The notes beneath the pieces are model-generated. The model did not search any database and had not been told where the DNA came from. It saw only the letters and a program-made list of their open reading frames with translations. Positions 24,335 through 36,960 of a stretch of 64,000 nucleotides of DNA are shown one piece after another (position 1 is the first letter of the stretch; every line of letters starts with the position of its first letter). Position numbers and translations under genes: made by a program. The stretch comes from Oryzias latipes (taxonomy: Eukaryota > Chordata > Actinopteri > Beloniformes > Adrianichthyidae), in NCBI RefSeq assembly GCF_002234675.1, contig NC_019872.2:7214449-7278448 (forward strand), written 5' to 3'.

Positions 24335-25470
24335 CAGGGGTCGGGAACCTATGGCTCGCGAGCCATATATGGCTCTTTTGATGGTCACATGTGGCTCGCA
24401 GACAAATCTTTAATTATAGTTTTTTTTTTTCATTAGACCAGTCCTTCTCGGGCGCGATGCGATGCCAGAGGCGCGCAGTAGTAGCAGTGCTTAGAGAGAG
24501 AAATCTGCGCCAGCGCTATCAGTTACTATTATCTATTATTTCACAGAGTTTGTACCAGCCGGAAACCTGTGAATTGCCGTGCCTAAAACTACGTGCTCCC
24601 GTCTCTGAGAAAGAGCGCGCAGATGCGGGGACGGGATGTGTGAGGGAGAAAGCAGAGGGTGGGGCTGAGGTGTTGTGGGCACAGGTAGCAGGTGAATCGC
24701 GCAGGGATTGTAAAAACGTAAAACCCGCTGCCCGTCACTCACTGCAGCGTGTGAGTGTGTGTTTGGCTCCCCGTCTGCATGTGAGCAGTCTTTGTCACAT
24801 CTACAGAACATTCAGACCTACGATGACGTTTAAAGTCTCAACGCCTGAACGAAGCAGAAACTCACCACGTATCAACCAGACTAGACCATCAAAACAAACA
24901 AGCAAAACTACCACGAGAAATACTCATCATTTATTAGCAACAGAATAACAATGTTATTAAAAAGAATCCACAGACTTATTGTACTTTAAAAATGTTGAAA
25001 TTAAATCAAATGCACACATTCATTTGTATATTTAGTTTTAAACAAATTGTCGCGGACTGAGTTTAACTTGGCTGTTGGGCCGCGTTAAAAGTTCTGGAGT
25101 TCAATGAACGCGTCAAGCAGAGATCTGATTGGCCCTCAGTTCTGTCACTCAGCCTGTTGTTAGGTAGTTTGGACCAATGGGGTTCAGCTATGGGCCGAAT
25201 AAGGGAAATGGGAGGGCTGGAGCGGGAGCAGGGGAATATAAAGTTGGGAGAAGCGCTTTCGTGTCGGCGGGAGAGATTCAGGAGTTGCTGAATTAATTGA
25301 ATGGCGTTTGTTGCGGTCTGCAGTAATCGGAATAAAGAACTTTAAAAGAGGTTAAGTCTCCGTGCCTCAGTGTGGGGAAGGGACACTACATTATTGTATG
25401 GCTCTTTCGAAATTACATTTCAAAATGTGGCATTTATGGCTCTCTCGGCCAAAAAGGTTCCCGACCCCTG
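24335..25470. mobile_element. non-autonomous hAT-superfamily DNA transposon
   Basis: A 1136-bp element with inverted termini CAGGGGTCGGGAACCT / AGGTTCCCGACCCCTG and an exact 8-bp target duplication CTCTAGCG (24327-24334 and 25471-25478), the hAT signature. Inverted ATGGCTC motifs extend the ends. It has no intact transposase: the 185-codon open frame at 24391-24948 shows no hAT dimerisation or RNase-H motif that I recognise. A foreign LTR-like block sits inside (25048-25390). Confidence 0.9.
25048..25390 (+). mobile_element. LTR-like segment inside the hAT element
   Basis: 343 bp starting TGTCGCGGACTGAG and ending GGACACTACA. It has CCAAT (GGACCAATGGGG), a TATA box (GAATATAAAGTTGG near 25234) and a polyadenylation signal GGAATAAAG near 25330, in U3-R-U5 order. 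It is far more GC-rich than its host element. No clean target duplication is visible (CAAAT versus TTATT), so it is either an old solo LTR with lost flanks or a captured promoter block. Confidence 0.55.
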
Positions 25471-25954
25471 CTCTAGCGTGAGGACCCAGATGCTGTAACC
25501 CAGAAGGAAGACAGGTGAGGGATTTGGCGAGAAAAGGTTTATTATTCCTGCTAGGAAGATGGTAGGAGTAGTAGCTGGGTGAGGTCCGGACTTGACAACG
25601 GCTGGTGGCTTGGCTGGAGGGCTTAGTGCGGTTAAGGAGAGCCGTGGGATCCTCAGGATGTCTCTGAGCAGCAGGAGGGAAGAGAGCGCTGACGTCACTC
25701 GTGAGGTGCTGATAATCCTGAGACAAAAGGCAATAATTAGTTTGAGGCTTGGAACAAGACAAGAGTTTGCAGAGCATAAACTTAAGACCAGGCATAGTCA
25801 CCATAAGGGGTAACGAACTGGTGTTGAACTGATGAGTAAGGTCTCCTTTTAAGCAGTATGGCCGATGAGGTGAGTGGCGTCAGCTGGTGGCAATCAGGGA
25901 GCAGAGCAGGCAGAGCTGGAGGGGGAGGAGTCTGACAGGCACCATGACATCAGT

Positions 25955-26887
25955 AAATTTAAGCCATGTGAGTCTATTTTCTTTAAGGGCCCGGAACGAT
26001 TATGTGTCCCTACTTTCCACATCTGAGTGGTCCTCCTTTATCTCTTTTTCCAGTCCAAGTTGTTTTTTGTTTTTTTATCTATACAAGTCGGCACAGACTC
26101 TTGAAAGACCTCAGTTATACACAAAGGAATGGGGGTCGCTTTGGAAGATTTCTGATTTCAGCTTCTTCACTTTCTTCATCATGCATGGAGCAAACAATTT
26201 TAGAGATCTGTGCAATCAGGATTGTTTTACTTCTTGCCAAACACACCCAAAGAAGGCTGAAACTGTCGTGTTTTTATCCAGCTTCATTCCACACCCTGTC
26301 TTTTTCTACCATTTCAGCTGCACTCTGCGATTGCATTTATAATTATCTTGTTCCGCACTCTTGAAACCAGTATGCATAAAGTTGTGGCATCATAAAAAGA
26401 GCAGGAAAAAAAGATCTGAAGAGAAGTAAAAAGCAAAAAAAAAACTCAAGAACATATTGAAGAGAAACAAGGGGAGAACATTTGTACATGCTGACAATGG
26501 TGTCTTGGTGTTCCAGATCCAGCTGCTATTTATTCCAAGAAAGTCACTAATAAGAGCTTCTTTGTCATTTATGCTTAGAGATCTCAGTGGAAGAAATTTG
26601 CATTCTCCATGGGGGAGAGAGGACAAACTGTACTTTTTAAAACTATTGTTTTTACTTAATCCGAGAAGGTGTTCCTGGAATTTTAGTAATTTGGGATTAA
26701 ATGAGAGCAGATCAGTATTTCCAAACAGGGCTTGATCATTGCCCCCCATATAAAAGTTTAGTCTATCTTGAAGATCAAAGCGTTAAGTACATCTTGAGCT
26801 TAATACCTGAACTTGTAGTACCATTAATAACTAAAAGAGCTAGAGAAAGGGGTTAGATGTTGGTTGCAGCTTGGTAATGGTGATTGT
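25955..26887. other. intergenic, nothing recognised
   Basis: A 119-codon minus-strand open frame (26390-26749) and overlapping plus-strand frames are present, but no domain is recognisable. They could be decayed retroelement sequence. Confidence 0.4.
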
Positions 26888-27178
26888 ATCCATCCATTCA
26901 TCTTCTTCCGCTTATCCAGGGCCGTGGGGGCAGACGTCGAAGCAAAGATGCTCAGACTTCCCTCGCCCTGCCACTTCCTCCAGCTCCTCTGGGGAGAGCC
27001 AGAGATGTCTTCCCCGGGGCCTCCGCCCAGTGAGACATGCCCGGAACACCTCCCCAGGGAGGCTTTAAGGAGGCACCCGGACTAGATGCCCGAGCCACCT
27101 CAACTGGCTCCTCTCGAGCTCTTCACGTGTGACCGAGGTTCTCACCCTATCTCAAAGGGAGCGCCCAGCCACCCTATA
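26888..27178 (-). mobile_element. LINE 3' end fragment with ATCCATCC-type tail
   Basis: Plus strand starts ATCCATCCATTCATCTTCTT, then CCGCTTATCCAGGGC, CTTCCCCGGGGCCTCC, GACATGCCCGGAACACCTCC and TCTCACCCTATCTC. This phrase order is the very common fish non-LTR element 3' end read from its GGATGGAT tail, so the element lies on the minus strand. 5'-truncated and non-coding. Confidence 0.7.
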
Positions 27179-29047
27179 TGTAGCACAACCATGAAAAATA
27201 CTCTTAATCCACAAGCAAAAATTAATCGGTTTATCAAATTTGTTACATAAAATTGTTGGCTCTGGAATTGGTAATGGTAAATAATTAAAATGAATTCACA
27301 CTGAATTAAATAGGGACAACAAAAATCTAATCAGGGCAACCCTACTTAATATAATTTGGGAACGTATTTTGGGTGTAGCTGAGCTCATTCTTGAAGTTCT
27401 GTTGGGGCAAATTTCTGCTGCGCTAAGGAATAGATTTCCTAAATCACAGTGAGACGCATTAGCAATTCTACTTGGGTTTTTTCCTATAGAAATGTCCAAA
27501 GCTTAAGCCCATTGAAGGTTGGCCATGAGGCCAAGTCAAGCCCTAACTTACACGATCTTTCCCACAGATCTATTTCTGAGAAACAAGAGAAGGAGGTTTC
27601 TAAATTAGAGAAGCCCAATGCGTCTCCTTTACCCTAAGTGTAACCAAAAGTCCTCACATACAAACGTGGTTACATGTACTTACTTTGGCAATCTAAAACA
27701 TAAATCCCACTGTTGAACTTTTTCAACTCAAATGATGACAAAGCAGAAATCTTTAAAAACTTAATTAGACTCCCATTATTTTAAAAGAAATCTGCTCAAC
27801 AGCAGCAGTCTTTTAAATAGAACTGCTAATGCATTGAAACATCATTATCTTAATTACAGTGTCTATCAAATGATGGAAGCTGCAAGTCCTAGTCAAGTTA
27901 ATTTTTCATATTTCGCTGGGACTGGTTTTCTATCTCGTTTTAATTAAGCATGTGCTGGAGACGATGACCCTCAGCTCCTGAGAAACCTTAAGCTTCATGT
28001 TGACACTTGTGTTTGGCTCCTCATGTGACTTGCCCTCTTCACTAATTTCATCTCAGCCCACAAAGATGATGCACGCCATGTGCAGTTCCAGACAAAATGA
28101 AATTCAGAGAGGCAGTAAGGAAAATCAGGCCATGGAATCAGTATTCTCCCATGCATATATATGCAAAGTATATATGAAAGTGACTGCAGATGCAAGGACT
28201 GAAATGACTTGAAGTACTGCTAACAAGCAGAATCTTCTAGCTGAATTATTTAATAGAAAGATATTTCAGTTTCATAACAAGACACTTGAACATACCATCT
28301 CTGCGCTGTTATGGTTTGCATATTTTCTTCGCATCAAATCACAGTGATGGTTCTGAACTGTTGCAGCCTTCTGTGGGTACAGAAGTTAACATAACTGGCA
28401 TTCAGTCATTAGGAAAAATGCCAGTCTGTCCAGCATTTGCAAAGCCTGAAATTAGGCCCATCCTCATCTTTATAAGGCCATAGGTTCAGCCTAATTTAAG
28501 ATACAGAAGTCATTCATTGAGTATTTGCGATCACAAGTTCAGGAAGGCAACATCAATCGATAGCCATTTTATGGTTTGACTTAAACTGAAACCAGTAATA
28601 AATAATTTTGCCCCCTTAAACATTTCTGAAACAACAGACTAGAGTAGCTTTTGAAAGCCACAGAGTCTAACCTGGATTTGGAGGTGTGATGAAAAATGAA
28701 CAGGCCTGAAATGCAGGAAACCTGAGTCAGGCATTTCACAGCAAGTTTTTTCCTCCTAACCTTTCACTTTCACTATTTATGGAAGGCAAGAAAACAATAT
28801 CACCTTTGGGAAATACAACAACAACAACAACAGCAGAATAATGATGACTCCAGAGACTTAAATAATTATGTTAAAGCCACTAAATGTTCAAGCTCCAGGA
28901 CCTCTTTAAAGCGAAAAATCAAAAAAAAAAAAAGAAGATTTTTTTTTCATTGTGACAAGAAATACTTTTCTTTTATTATTCTTTGTGCAGCTGTAACTTT
29001 TTTAAAGATGTTGCAAGGAAATGCAAAACTCAAATTCAACTTAGTTA
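27179..29047. other. intergenic, nothing recognised
   Basis: No gene was recognised. A short CAA-type microsatellite lies at about 28819-28841. Confidence 0.4.
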
Positions 29048-29671
29048 TTTAAAGACCCACTCCAATTATCTTTGGAGCTATTATAAACGTGTTCTTAGTA
29101 GTCTTTTAATTAAGATTTTAGCCAAAAAGCTGTCATTTTCTAGGACATAGATTTCTGTAGAGTGAAATAATTTATTAAAAATTTGCCTCAGTTGTTGGCT
29201 CAGAAAAAATCTAGGCCCCCTTCCATAACTGGGCTATTTGTTTACACACTCCCCCGCTAGCTCACAGCTCCTCACACCTCTAATCTAGCATTACTGGTTC
29301 AACTACAGTGGCGGGCAATATTGGAGCTATCCAGCCGTACAGTCTTGATTCCAGCTCAGACGAGTTAAACAAAGTAGCACATAGATCTAGTAGTCTACAA
29401 CTGAATGCATTGGAATGAGCATAGCAGGGAGCTTCTGGTCCGGTCCACCCAGCGTATTTTCTGCGTAACAAATATGTTCCTTTTTTTTTTTAAATAAATT
29501 TTTTTCATCTGCTCCTGATTTACAACAATTTGAATATAGAAATACTAATAAATGCTAATTGAAGCTTAATTTTCTTAAAAGGTGTCCTTTATCCTCAGAA
29601 AAATGCCACAAGAACATGTTATAACACCAAAAACACATTTTTTACATTTTCCATCAGAGTGGATTTTTAAA
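29048..29671. repeat. AAAGACCCACTCC family, copy A6 (longest, both ends)
   Basis: About 624 bp from TTTAAAGACCCACTCCAAT to CAGAGTGGATTTTTAAA. The ends are imperfect inverted repeats (reverse complement of the right end: TTTAAAAATCCACTCTG). The interior has no open frame. It looks like a MITE-like DNA element with TTTAAA-type ends; the superfamily is not determined. Confidence 0.7.
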
Positions 29672-32600
29672 CCACTATATGTGGGACAGTTAAAATAAAA
29701 TAAAAAATGTAAACATTGTAAGGGCACCTTTATATTAAGTGTTTATATTTATTAAATCAAGATTTTTTTAAAGACTGTTTGAATGCGAGGATGTTGATTC
29801 TAACTGTTCTTTTAAATCTATGCAAGGCTCATACTTTGTTTCCAAAAATAGCAGCAAAGAAAAAAAAACAAATGATGCCTGCTTTGGCTGCTTCGGTCTC
29901 CATCTGATAGTTCTTGGAGCCTTAGAGGAGCAATTTATTTTCAAGAGGATCTGCCTGCATAGCAACGAAGGGTTGGCAGATGTCACTTGAGTAGAACGAA
30001 TTTACTCTTGAGTGGAATCAAGTACACAAAGAAGCCCTAATCCAATAGAAACACAATGGTGGTGCAAAGAGAGAATCAGATAAGTAGGATTTTTACATGC
30101 CACCTAAACCAAATGTTTAAAGTGTAAAATCAGGGGAGATGTTTGTACTTTTACTTCATATTATTTCTCGCACATGCAGATAAGCATTAATTATATACTT
30201 TTGCTCAAGTTAACCTGATTCCCTAAAAAGCTTTTAGCAGGCTGCCTTTGCTAAAGTGGATGGATTTTGCAGAGGTAAGCTCTTTTCTGCCGTAAAAGCT
30301 GATGACAAAAAGATTTTTAATGTGTCACACAGTGAAAAAGGCAATTAAATGTCAGAAATAGACGAACTTAAAGAAAAATCCTTTCTGGAGTCTTCCACCT
30401 ATACTGCCACATTCTGTATTAAACCACCACATAATCTAAAAAATGCTTCATCATGTAAAATTCTTTGAAGGATTTCCTGGAGTACAACATGTGATGCTCA
30501 TCCAAGCTGTCTTTCCTGGTCTTTTTTCCAAACTTCCCCAACCAGTTTATAATATTTGGGCTAATTATGGTGCAGACACCCCGTTTCTGGGACTTTGAGC
30601 TCAGCGTATAAACTTAGTCTCTCTAAGCATTTTAACCTGTCAGGGAGTTTCTGGATTTTATTTAAGGAGCTGCTACTATTCAAGCCCAGGCTTGTCATTT
30701 TTATGTGAACTGATTTTCAAAGAAAATAGGTGATGTTAAGTTTATAAAGAATGTATACTTTTTTGAGGCCAACAAAGATGAAAATGTAATATTCTTCAAG
30801 CTTGCATACAAGTTTATTCTTGTTGGCAAAAAACAAATCCACTTGTGACCTTCAGAGGAATATCACCGTGCATGGATAATAATATGACCACTCACAGGAG
30901 GATTGTGTTTGGGAAATGACAAAACAAACATTACCTCATATTTCTTATAGCACAGATTTATGAAAGCTATGCCGCCGGTTTTTAGTTTCATCCACTTTCA
31001 ACCTCAGTAATTCCCAAACGAATATAAAGCCCTATGCACAGCATCATTTAGATGAACTAAAACCATCCCAAAATAAAAAGCAAAATTAAAAAGGCAACCA
31101 GCAGTGAAAATAACAAAACTAAATAAACAGCAGGAGTAATTGATGGAAAATGCTTCTCTGAACAATTTTCCATAAAAGCAAAGTGGAAAGTGATTTGCTG
31201 CATTCTGGCTTTTCCCCAAATCCTTCTGTGTGCATGTTTGCATTTGTGAATGTTTTTTTTTAAACATTTCTATCAATTAAAGTTGTTTTTCTCTTTTGCA
31301 TAACAAAGAGTAGCTTAACATTTTTTTGGCTGTGTTTGTTGCCTGCATTGTGTGCTTGTTTCGCTTGTCCATTTCCTCCTGTTCAATGTGCGATAAGCTT
31401 AAACAGACATACACACAAAATAAAACAAAAGTAAAAGCTTGGTATCAGAAGCTGCTGACTAAATCCATGTAGGTGAAACAAGAAGATAAAACTGGTCAAG
31501 ACTGCTTACATGTTTTTGTTGGTACATAATTTCATTTCCTTTAAAAGTACACATAGATGAAGAAAAACATGAACTATTTATCACAATCAACTCTTTCTCC
31601 TTGTGCAACAATAAACTTGTCAAAGGCGAGAAAAGAAAACAATTACATTCACAGCAGGTAGTTTAAAGTCACACAGCATAATCTGCAAAACTGCTTTTGC
31701 AGAGTTGCATGCTTTTTTTTATTCATTTACTTCTGCAAATGCTGAATCAGCAATTGGGTGATGAGCGCTCAGCAAAAGCTGGCCAGTGCAGCCACGTCTT
31801 ACAGAAGAGCCTTTGTAGCATAAATCGCATAAAACCTGTTTGGATAGCAGATTGCTTGCTGTGCAGATGCTGACAGGTTTGGGCGCCCACTGTGCCCCCT
31901 TCTCTGCTGCTGCACTGTGAAGTGGTAAAGAGGACTTCTAAACCACATTTTCAGTAATATGATATGGACGGCCGGAGGCGTGTTCATTATAAACATGCAG
32001 AGAAGATGAAAGGATCCACTATGGAAAAAAAAAAGCAAATCCCTTGGAGGCAAAGGTATTTATGTATGTTTTTTGACCCATTCACCAACCATAAATAATG
32101 TTACAGACCACAAACACCCCCTAATGGCAGCAACTCTATTCATGATGCAATACCAAACTTTTAAGATGCTTTTTATACTTTAAAGTTGCAACTGATAATT
32201 ATTTTCCCTGCATCTCCTTTGGGGTTCAAAACAAAAATATTCTTGTTCATCAATACAGTTACAAAGATTCTGGAAAATGGATGCCTTTACAGTTTTCTCT
32301 TTGTATTCTGTGATCTTTGTACTATCTAAAACCATTTTTACATGCATATGAGTGTCCCATGCACCAAAACGTTGTCTTAATACGTTAGTTTAAAAAAAAA
32401 GCTTTATTGTTCGTGAACTCTAGGTCAGGTTTGTCTAGCTGAATAAGAACATGCCGAAGCAGGTCATGTTGGAAAACAAGCAGGTAGGAAAGCCTTTCAA
32501 GCATCAAGAGACTTAATCTGCCCATCACTATTTTTAGTTTATTTTTATTATAAACTGCAGTCTATCAGGCGTTATGTTGACTCGTTTCACTGTTTCATGC

Positions 32601-33161
32601 AGCATCTGTTCTGCCTTTCTCTCACCTCTGAGACCACCTGCGGAGGCAGATCAGTGACAGAACAAGGTATTTTGCCCTTGCTGATCAGACCGTTTCATGG
32701 AGCACTGCAAGGCACAACGAAGACTCCCCAGAGGCAGAACTGAACAGCATGAAAGAAGCCTTTATTTCACTGCAATGTTTATTTGCTTCTTCTATCCTAC
32801 AGCGCATAGCACAAAAGCAAGACTGGATACATGTGTGTCGTTGACAGAATTGTCATCAATGACACTAGATTATTTCAGTTTGTTGACATAGCCAATAATT
32901 TTCCAAGTTAATTAATAATAATAATAATAATAGAATGGATTTATCTGCACATTTTCAGACACTCTAAGAGCTTAAAATGTATCTCTATTATTCATTAACT
33001 TCTCATACATCACCATGCTTGGTGCTTGATGTAGCCACAACGGCCCTGGGGCCGACTGACAGAGGCGTAGCTACCATAATGTGCCTTCACCTTCTGACCA
33101 TCACCGCGACGTTCATACGCATTCACACACCACACACACCACACCACATTGGAGATTCAAC
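29672..33161. other. intergenic, no supported gene
   Basis: No gene was recognised. An AAT microsatellite lies at about 32912-32931. Confidence 0.4.
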
Positions 33162-33624
33162 TTAAAGACCCATTCCAATGAAAATTTTGTTTTTTATTTT
33201 TTAACATGTTCTGTAAGCACTTTTCTCATCATGGAGGACACAAAGATAATTGAGAAAAAATCTGCATTTTTCTGAGCTGGCATCTAGCTCAAAACTGTAT
33301 GCCTGTATAGCTCCAATATTGCTCGACATTTTTGTTGCACCGCTAATGTTAAGTTTGGGGTTGCGCGGGGCTGTAAGCTAGTGTGAGAGATTGTAAATAA
33401 AGGTAAGATGGTAAATGAAAGCAGGCTTATTCCACGCCAACAGTCTTGTCCACAACTCAGAGGTGAATTTTAATGAACTCCTGCTGCTTTGCAAAATCTG
33501 TGTCCTAAAAAACTACAGATTTTTTAATTTTGGCTAAAAAAACAAAACATGGCAATATAATAATTAAGAGATCACTTGAAACTTCTTCACAATAGATCGA
33601 AAGACGATTGAGGTGGAACTTTGA
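33162..33624. repeat. AAAGACCCACTCC family, copy A7
   Basis: Starts TTAAAGACCCATTCCAATGA, includes GTAGCTCCAATATTGCTCG (shared inverted with copy A6) and GGCTAAAAAAACAAAACATG, and ends near GATTGAGGTGGAACTTT, the diverged opposite terminus. Confidence 0.6.
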
Positions 33625-33893
33625 CAATATTCTAATATAGAAAAAGAATAACCTTTTCACTGTTTCAAGTCTTCATTATAGCTAAGAGAATAGCATTGAA
33701 GAGGAAATAACATTTCCTTTCTACTTTAGGTTTCCATCCAAAAACCAATCTGTTAAATTCTTTTGTTAATGAATCCATGCCGAGAAGAAAACCTTTCCTT
33801 TGACCTTTGAAACGATAAACATTATTTAAAAAGCTTCCAACTTTTAGTCTTTGCTAAAATATATATATTTATATATATAAATGTATATAAATA

Positions 33894-33963
33894 TTGCCGC
33901 AATATGTTTTTATCTTTCTTTATATATATATATATAAAGAAAGATAAAAACATATTGCGGCAA
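33894..33963. repeat. perfect 70-bp palindrome
   Basis: Two 35-nt arms are exact reverse complements, centred between 33928 and 33929. The outer sequence TTGCCGCAATATG pairs with CATATTGCGGCAA, and a TA tract forms the turn. It would fold into a perfect hairpin as RNA or cruciform DNA. No mature RNA can be inferred. Confidence 0.9.
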
Positions 33964-34993
33964 ACATCTGTCCTTGTTACTCTTCAGAACTACCTGAAGC
34001 ATGATACACAAAAAGAGCGGCTCTTGTCATCTTTGCTGTTAACTGACATCTTGTGACAGACCTGAGCTGAATAGACTTGAAGAACATCAGGAAGAAAACA
34101 TCTATCTGAAGTTCACCTTTCCCCCCCGACCTCCTATTCCTTCTCCAAGCCTGCATTCCATCACCGATCATTTTCTCCTCTGCTTATTCACCTGTCAAGC
34201 TGTTTCATTCTACAAGTCATCCTTTATTCCTTCTTCATCACACACTATTTAATCTCTCTTTACATTGCTTTCTCTCCAAACAACAAGTCAGCTTCGGTCT
34301 CATTTTCGAGAACATGGGCTGCTCTGAAATTACTGTGTGCATCACTCTGGTTCATAAGTCTCTATGAATACACTTACTCATCACAACAATTTCAGAAGAA
34401 AGCGATGGTAAAAAAGTAAAAGTAAAACAGACAATGCAATAAATAAGATTGCATTTTCCTTTAGTTCTTCTAGATTTCAAGAAGAAATCATTTCCACTTT
34501 GTATACCAGTTTATTTGCAAAGTAGCAGCCGAGAAACAAACTATAGGATCAATAAAAAATATAATTTTGTTTTATAGACCTGGAAGAAATTTGGAAAGGA
34601 ACAGATAATTATATTCCAACATAGAATTCTGAATTCTAGAATTCTTCTAAATGAAAAGTTTAATTTGCAAAAATTCTAAAAACTGTAGAAAGAACAAAAA
34701 TGTAGATAATAACTGTATATGTATGAGTGTATGTAACACCCTTAAAAAAGCGGGAAATTAAAAGAACTAATTCCTCTAAATATTTTTGAATCCAGGCTGA
34801 GAATGGAGGAGAATGTCACTTTTATATGTACACGTTTCACATAAGCTGTCTTTATTTATTTTATGTTTTAAATGTTGAAATTTTTAATGTAAATGTAATT
34901 TATCGTTTCCTCCTATAGCCAGGACTCACTTGAAAAAGAGATTCTTAATCACATCGAGACATTTCCTGGGTAAATTAAAGGTTTAATAAGAAA

Positions 34994-34995
<2 letters not shown>

Positions 34996-35052
<57 letters not shown>

Positions 35053-35055
35053 TAT

Positions 35056-35137
<82 letters not shown>
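34996..35137. repeat. long (TA)n microsatellite
   Basis: About 140 bp of alternating TA, interrupted once by GATATAGATA near 35051-35060. Confidence 0.95.
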
Positions 35138-35139
<2 letters not shown>

Positions 35140-36261
35140 TTTTTCCTAGGCCTTCTGGCAGAAGTACTAGAAAGTTTGTTGTGTTACTATTGAGTTTATG
35201 ATTTACATATACTATATATATATACTTTACAGCATAGCTTGAATTAAAAGCAAAAAATTGAAAATTGAATTTAAAGGAAAAAAATCATTTTACTGAACTT
35301 TATAGACAGTGGCTAAAAGTAATCCTCAGCTGTTTTAAGTCATCCACATTTGCTTCAGAAATCACAGATCAAGGTTCTCCTGATTTGATCATGTTCCAGT
35401 GAAAAGGAGAATTTAAGGACAAATGAGTTAGTGAGATAAGAGTCTGTAGCTCAGTCGAATGACCTTCCCGCAGTGAATCCATCTAAAAAGAATGGCTTCA
35501 AGATTTCCTGTAATTCACGTTTCAATTGTTCTCTTTAGTAATTTACCCGTCAGACAGTCGATCTGTTAACAGCACATTTTCCTGCGTGAGCACAGAACCG
35601 CTGCATGACTTTAAAAGAAAGTTAAATGTGTCCAGCCAGTGTGACAGTGCAGGTGTTGTCAACTTTTTCTGTCTTTTTTTATTTAACTCCTTGACCTGCA
35701 ATGCCCTGTTTTTTATATTTTGTATTCAAAGACTTAAAAAGCAGTTTGCAATCATTTCAACAGACTTTTTGCTATAATGTTTTGTTTTGTAGCAACATGT
35801 TATTATGACTTCATATCATATTGCACTAGAAGAGAGGTTCGCTGGTGAAACAAAATTCACAACAGTGGAGAAATAACTGATTTTGGGCGAAAAAAGGAAA
35901 AGATTATATTTGAATTTGGGTGCAAAATTAAGGACAAGATGACGTATCACTGATTTGTTTCATTGGATATCACAGTTTGAGTGGAGCAACCCCTGGAGAG
36001 CAGAGGGTTGCCCTTTGTCTGCCACCTTTAAAAGGTTGAAAAATGCTAAATAGCTGTTGTGCATTTAGCTGCTAGACTCAGCTTTTTGCATCTTTGAGAA
36101 AATGGTTCTTCATGTCTTTGTGATTACCTGTGAATATGAGTGTCTGCGGTCTGTCAAAGCAATTTAAACAAGTCAGAAATATTTCTATTTAGTATAACTT
36201 GGCTTCAATTAAAATTAAAATTAACTTAAGAGTCTAAGTTCATAATGAATGAATGGTAAAG
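35138..36261. other. intergenic, nothing recognised
   Basis: No gene or classified repeat was recognised. Confidence 0.4.
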
Positions 36262-36490
36262 GGCATAAACTTTTATAGCTACCTTCTTAGAAGGCCCTAA
36301 GTGCCTTCTAAGTGTGTTTTCAGTCACATTCACCCATGCACACACATTCACACACTGATGGCAGCTCCACTGCCTAAAGCTGGCACCAACCTACAACCAC
36401 CAGGAGCAATGTGGGATTCAATGTCTTGCCCAAGGACACTTCAACACAAAGGCAGGCAAGGCTGGAACCAAACACCTTGTGAAGCACCTT
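36262..36490. repeat. dispersed fish retroelement fragment
   Basis: Contains CATTCACCCATGCACACACA, then CACACTGATGGCAGCTCC and GTCTTGCCCAAGGACACTTC, a phrase order very common in fish interspersed repeats. Non-coding. Confidence 0.55.
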
Positions 36491-36714
36491 GTGTCTTCTG
36501 TCTGTGAAAGGTGTTATAAAAATAAAATGTACTTACAAACCTGCGATCTTCCAATGAGACGTTGCCTGGTACGACAGTCTGTACCACTTGTCAGAGCTGA
36601 AAAATGTGTCCAATAAGAGTTTCTTTTCACATTTATTAATTGATCTTCATAAACACTTTGACCGTAACCACAAAACTTTATTTTAATTCCAACCATTGAC
36701 TGCAGAAGAGACAT

Positions 36715-36960
36715 CACTTATAGAAAATGGCTGACTTCTGGCTCCAAACAAGTGAAGCCAAATCAGTCGCTATTTTTTGACGATACGGACGCCCCTATGT
36801 TGGAGTCAGACAACAGTAAGCAGTGGTTGGTCCGAGTCGGTCTGAGTAAATGTTTCTATGGCAACCGCTCTTACCAATCAGTTGTGAGCTTGTTGGAAGT
36901 CCACACCCCTACCACTGAAACCGGGCTCGGGAGAATCTGTTTCAATATTCTTTGTAGGGC
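36715..36960. repeat. dispersed fish repeat, family B copy 2
   Basis: Shares GTGGTTGGTCCGAGTC, CTATGGCAACCGCTC and ACCAATCAGTTG with the family described at 3395-3665. A further related piece (GGCTTCTTGGAGCCAGC) lies at about 37125. Confidence 0.45.

Larger units (their letters stand above)
24317..25949 (-). mobile_element. solo LTR (minus orientation) split by a hAT insertion
   Basis: Outer termini TGTCATGACG...ACCATGACA are flanked by an exact 5-bp duplication TCAGT (24312-24316 and 25950-25954). Removing the hAT insertion plus one copy of its 8-bp duplication leaves a 489-bp LTR. On the minus strand it starts TGTCATGGTGCC and contains CTTAAAAGGAGACC as a TATA-like core. No internal retroelement genes are adjacent. 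The nested insertion dates the LTR as older than the hAT copy. Confidence 0.85.

Noticed and set aside
24391..24948. 185-codon open frame inside the hAT element
   Set aside because: No transposase motif; the element is a short non-autonomous copy and the frame has no homology I recognise.
25391..25804. 137-codon minus-strand frame
   Set aside because: It straddles the hAT end and the LTR remnant, so it is a chance fusion of two repeats.
26390..26749. 119-codon minus-strand frame beginning MGGNDQALFGNT
   Set aside because: Composition is somewhat coding-like, but no motif, splice context or partner exons; possibly old retroelement sequence.
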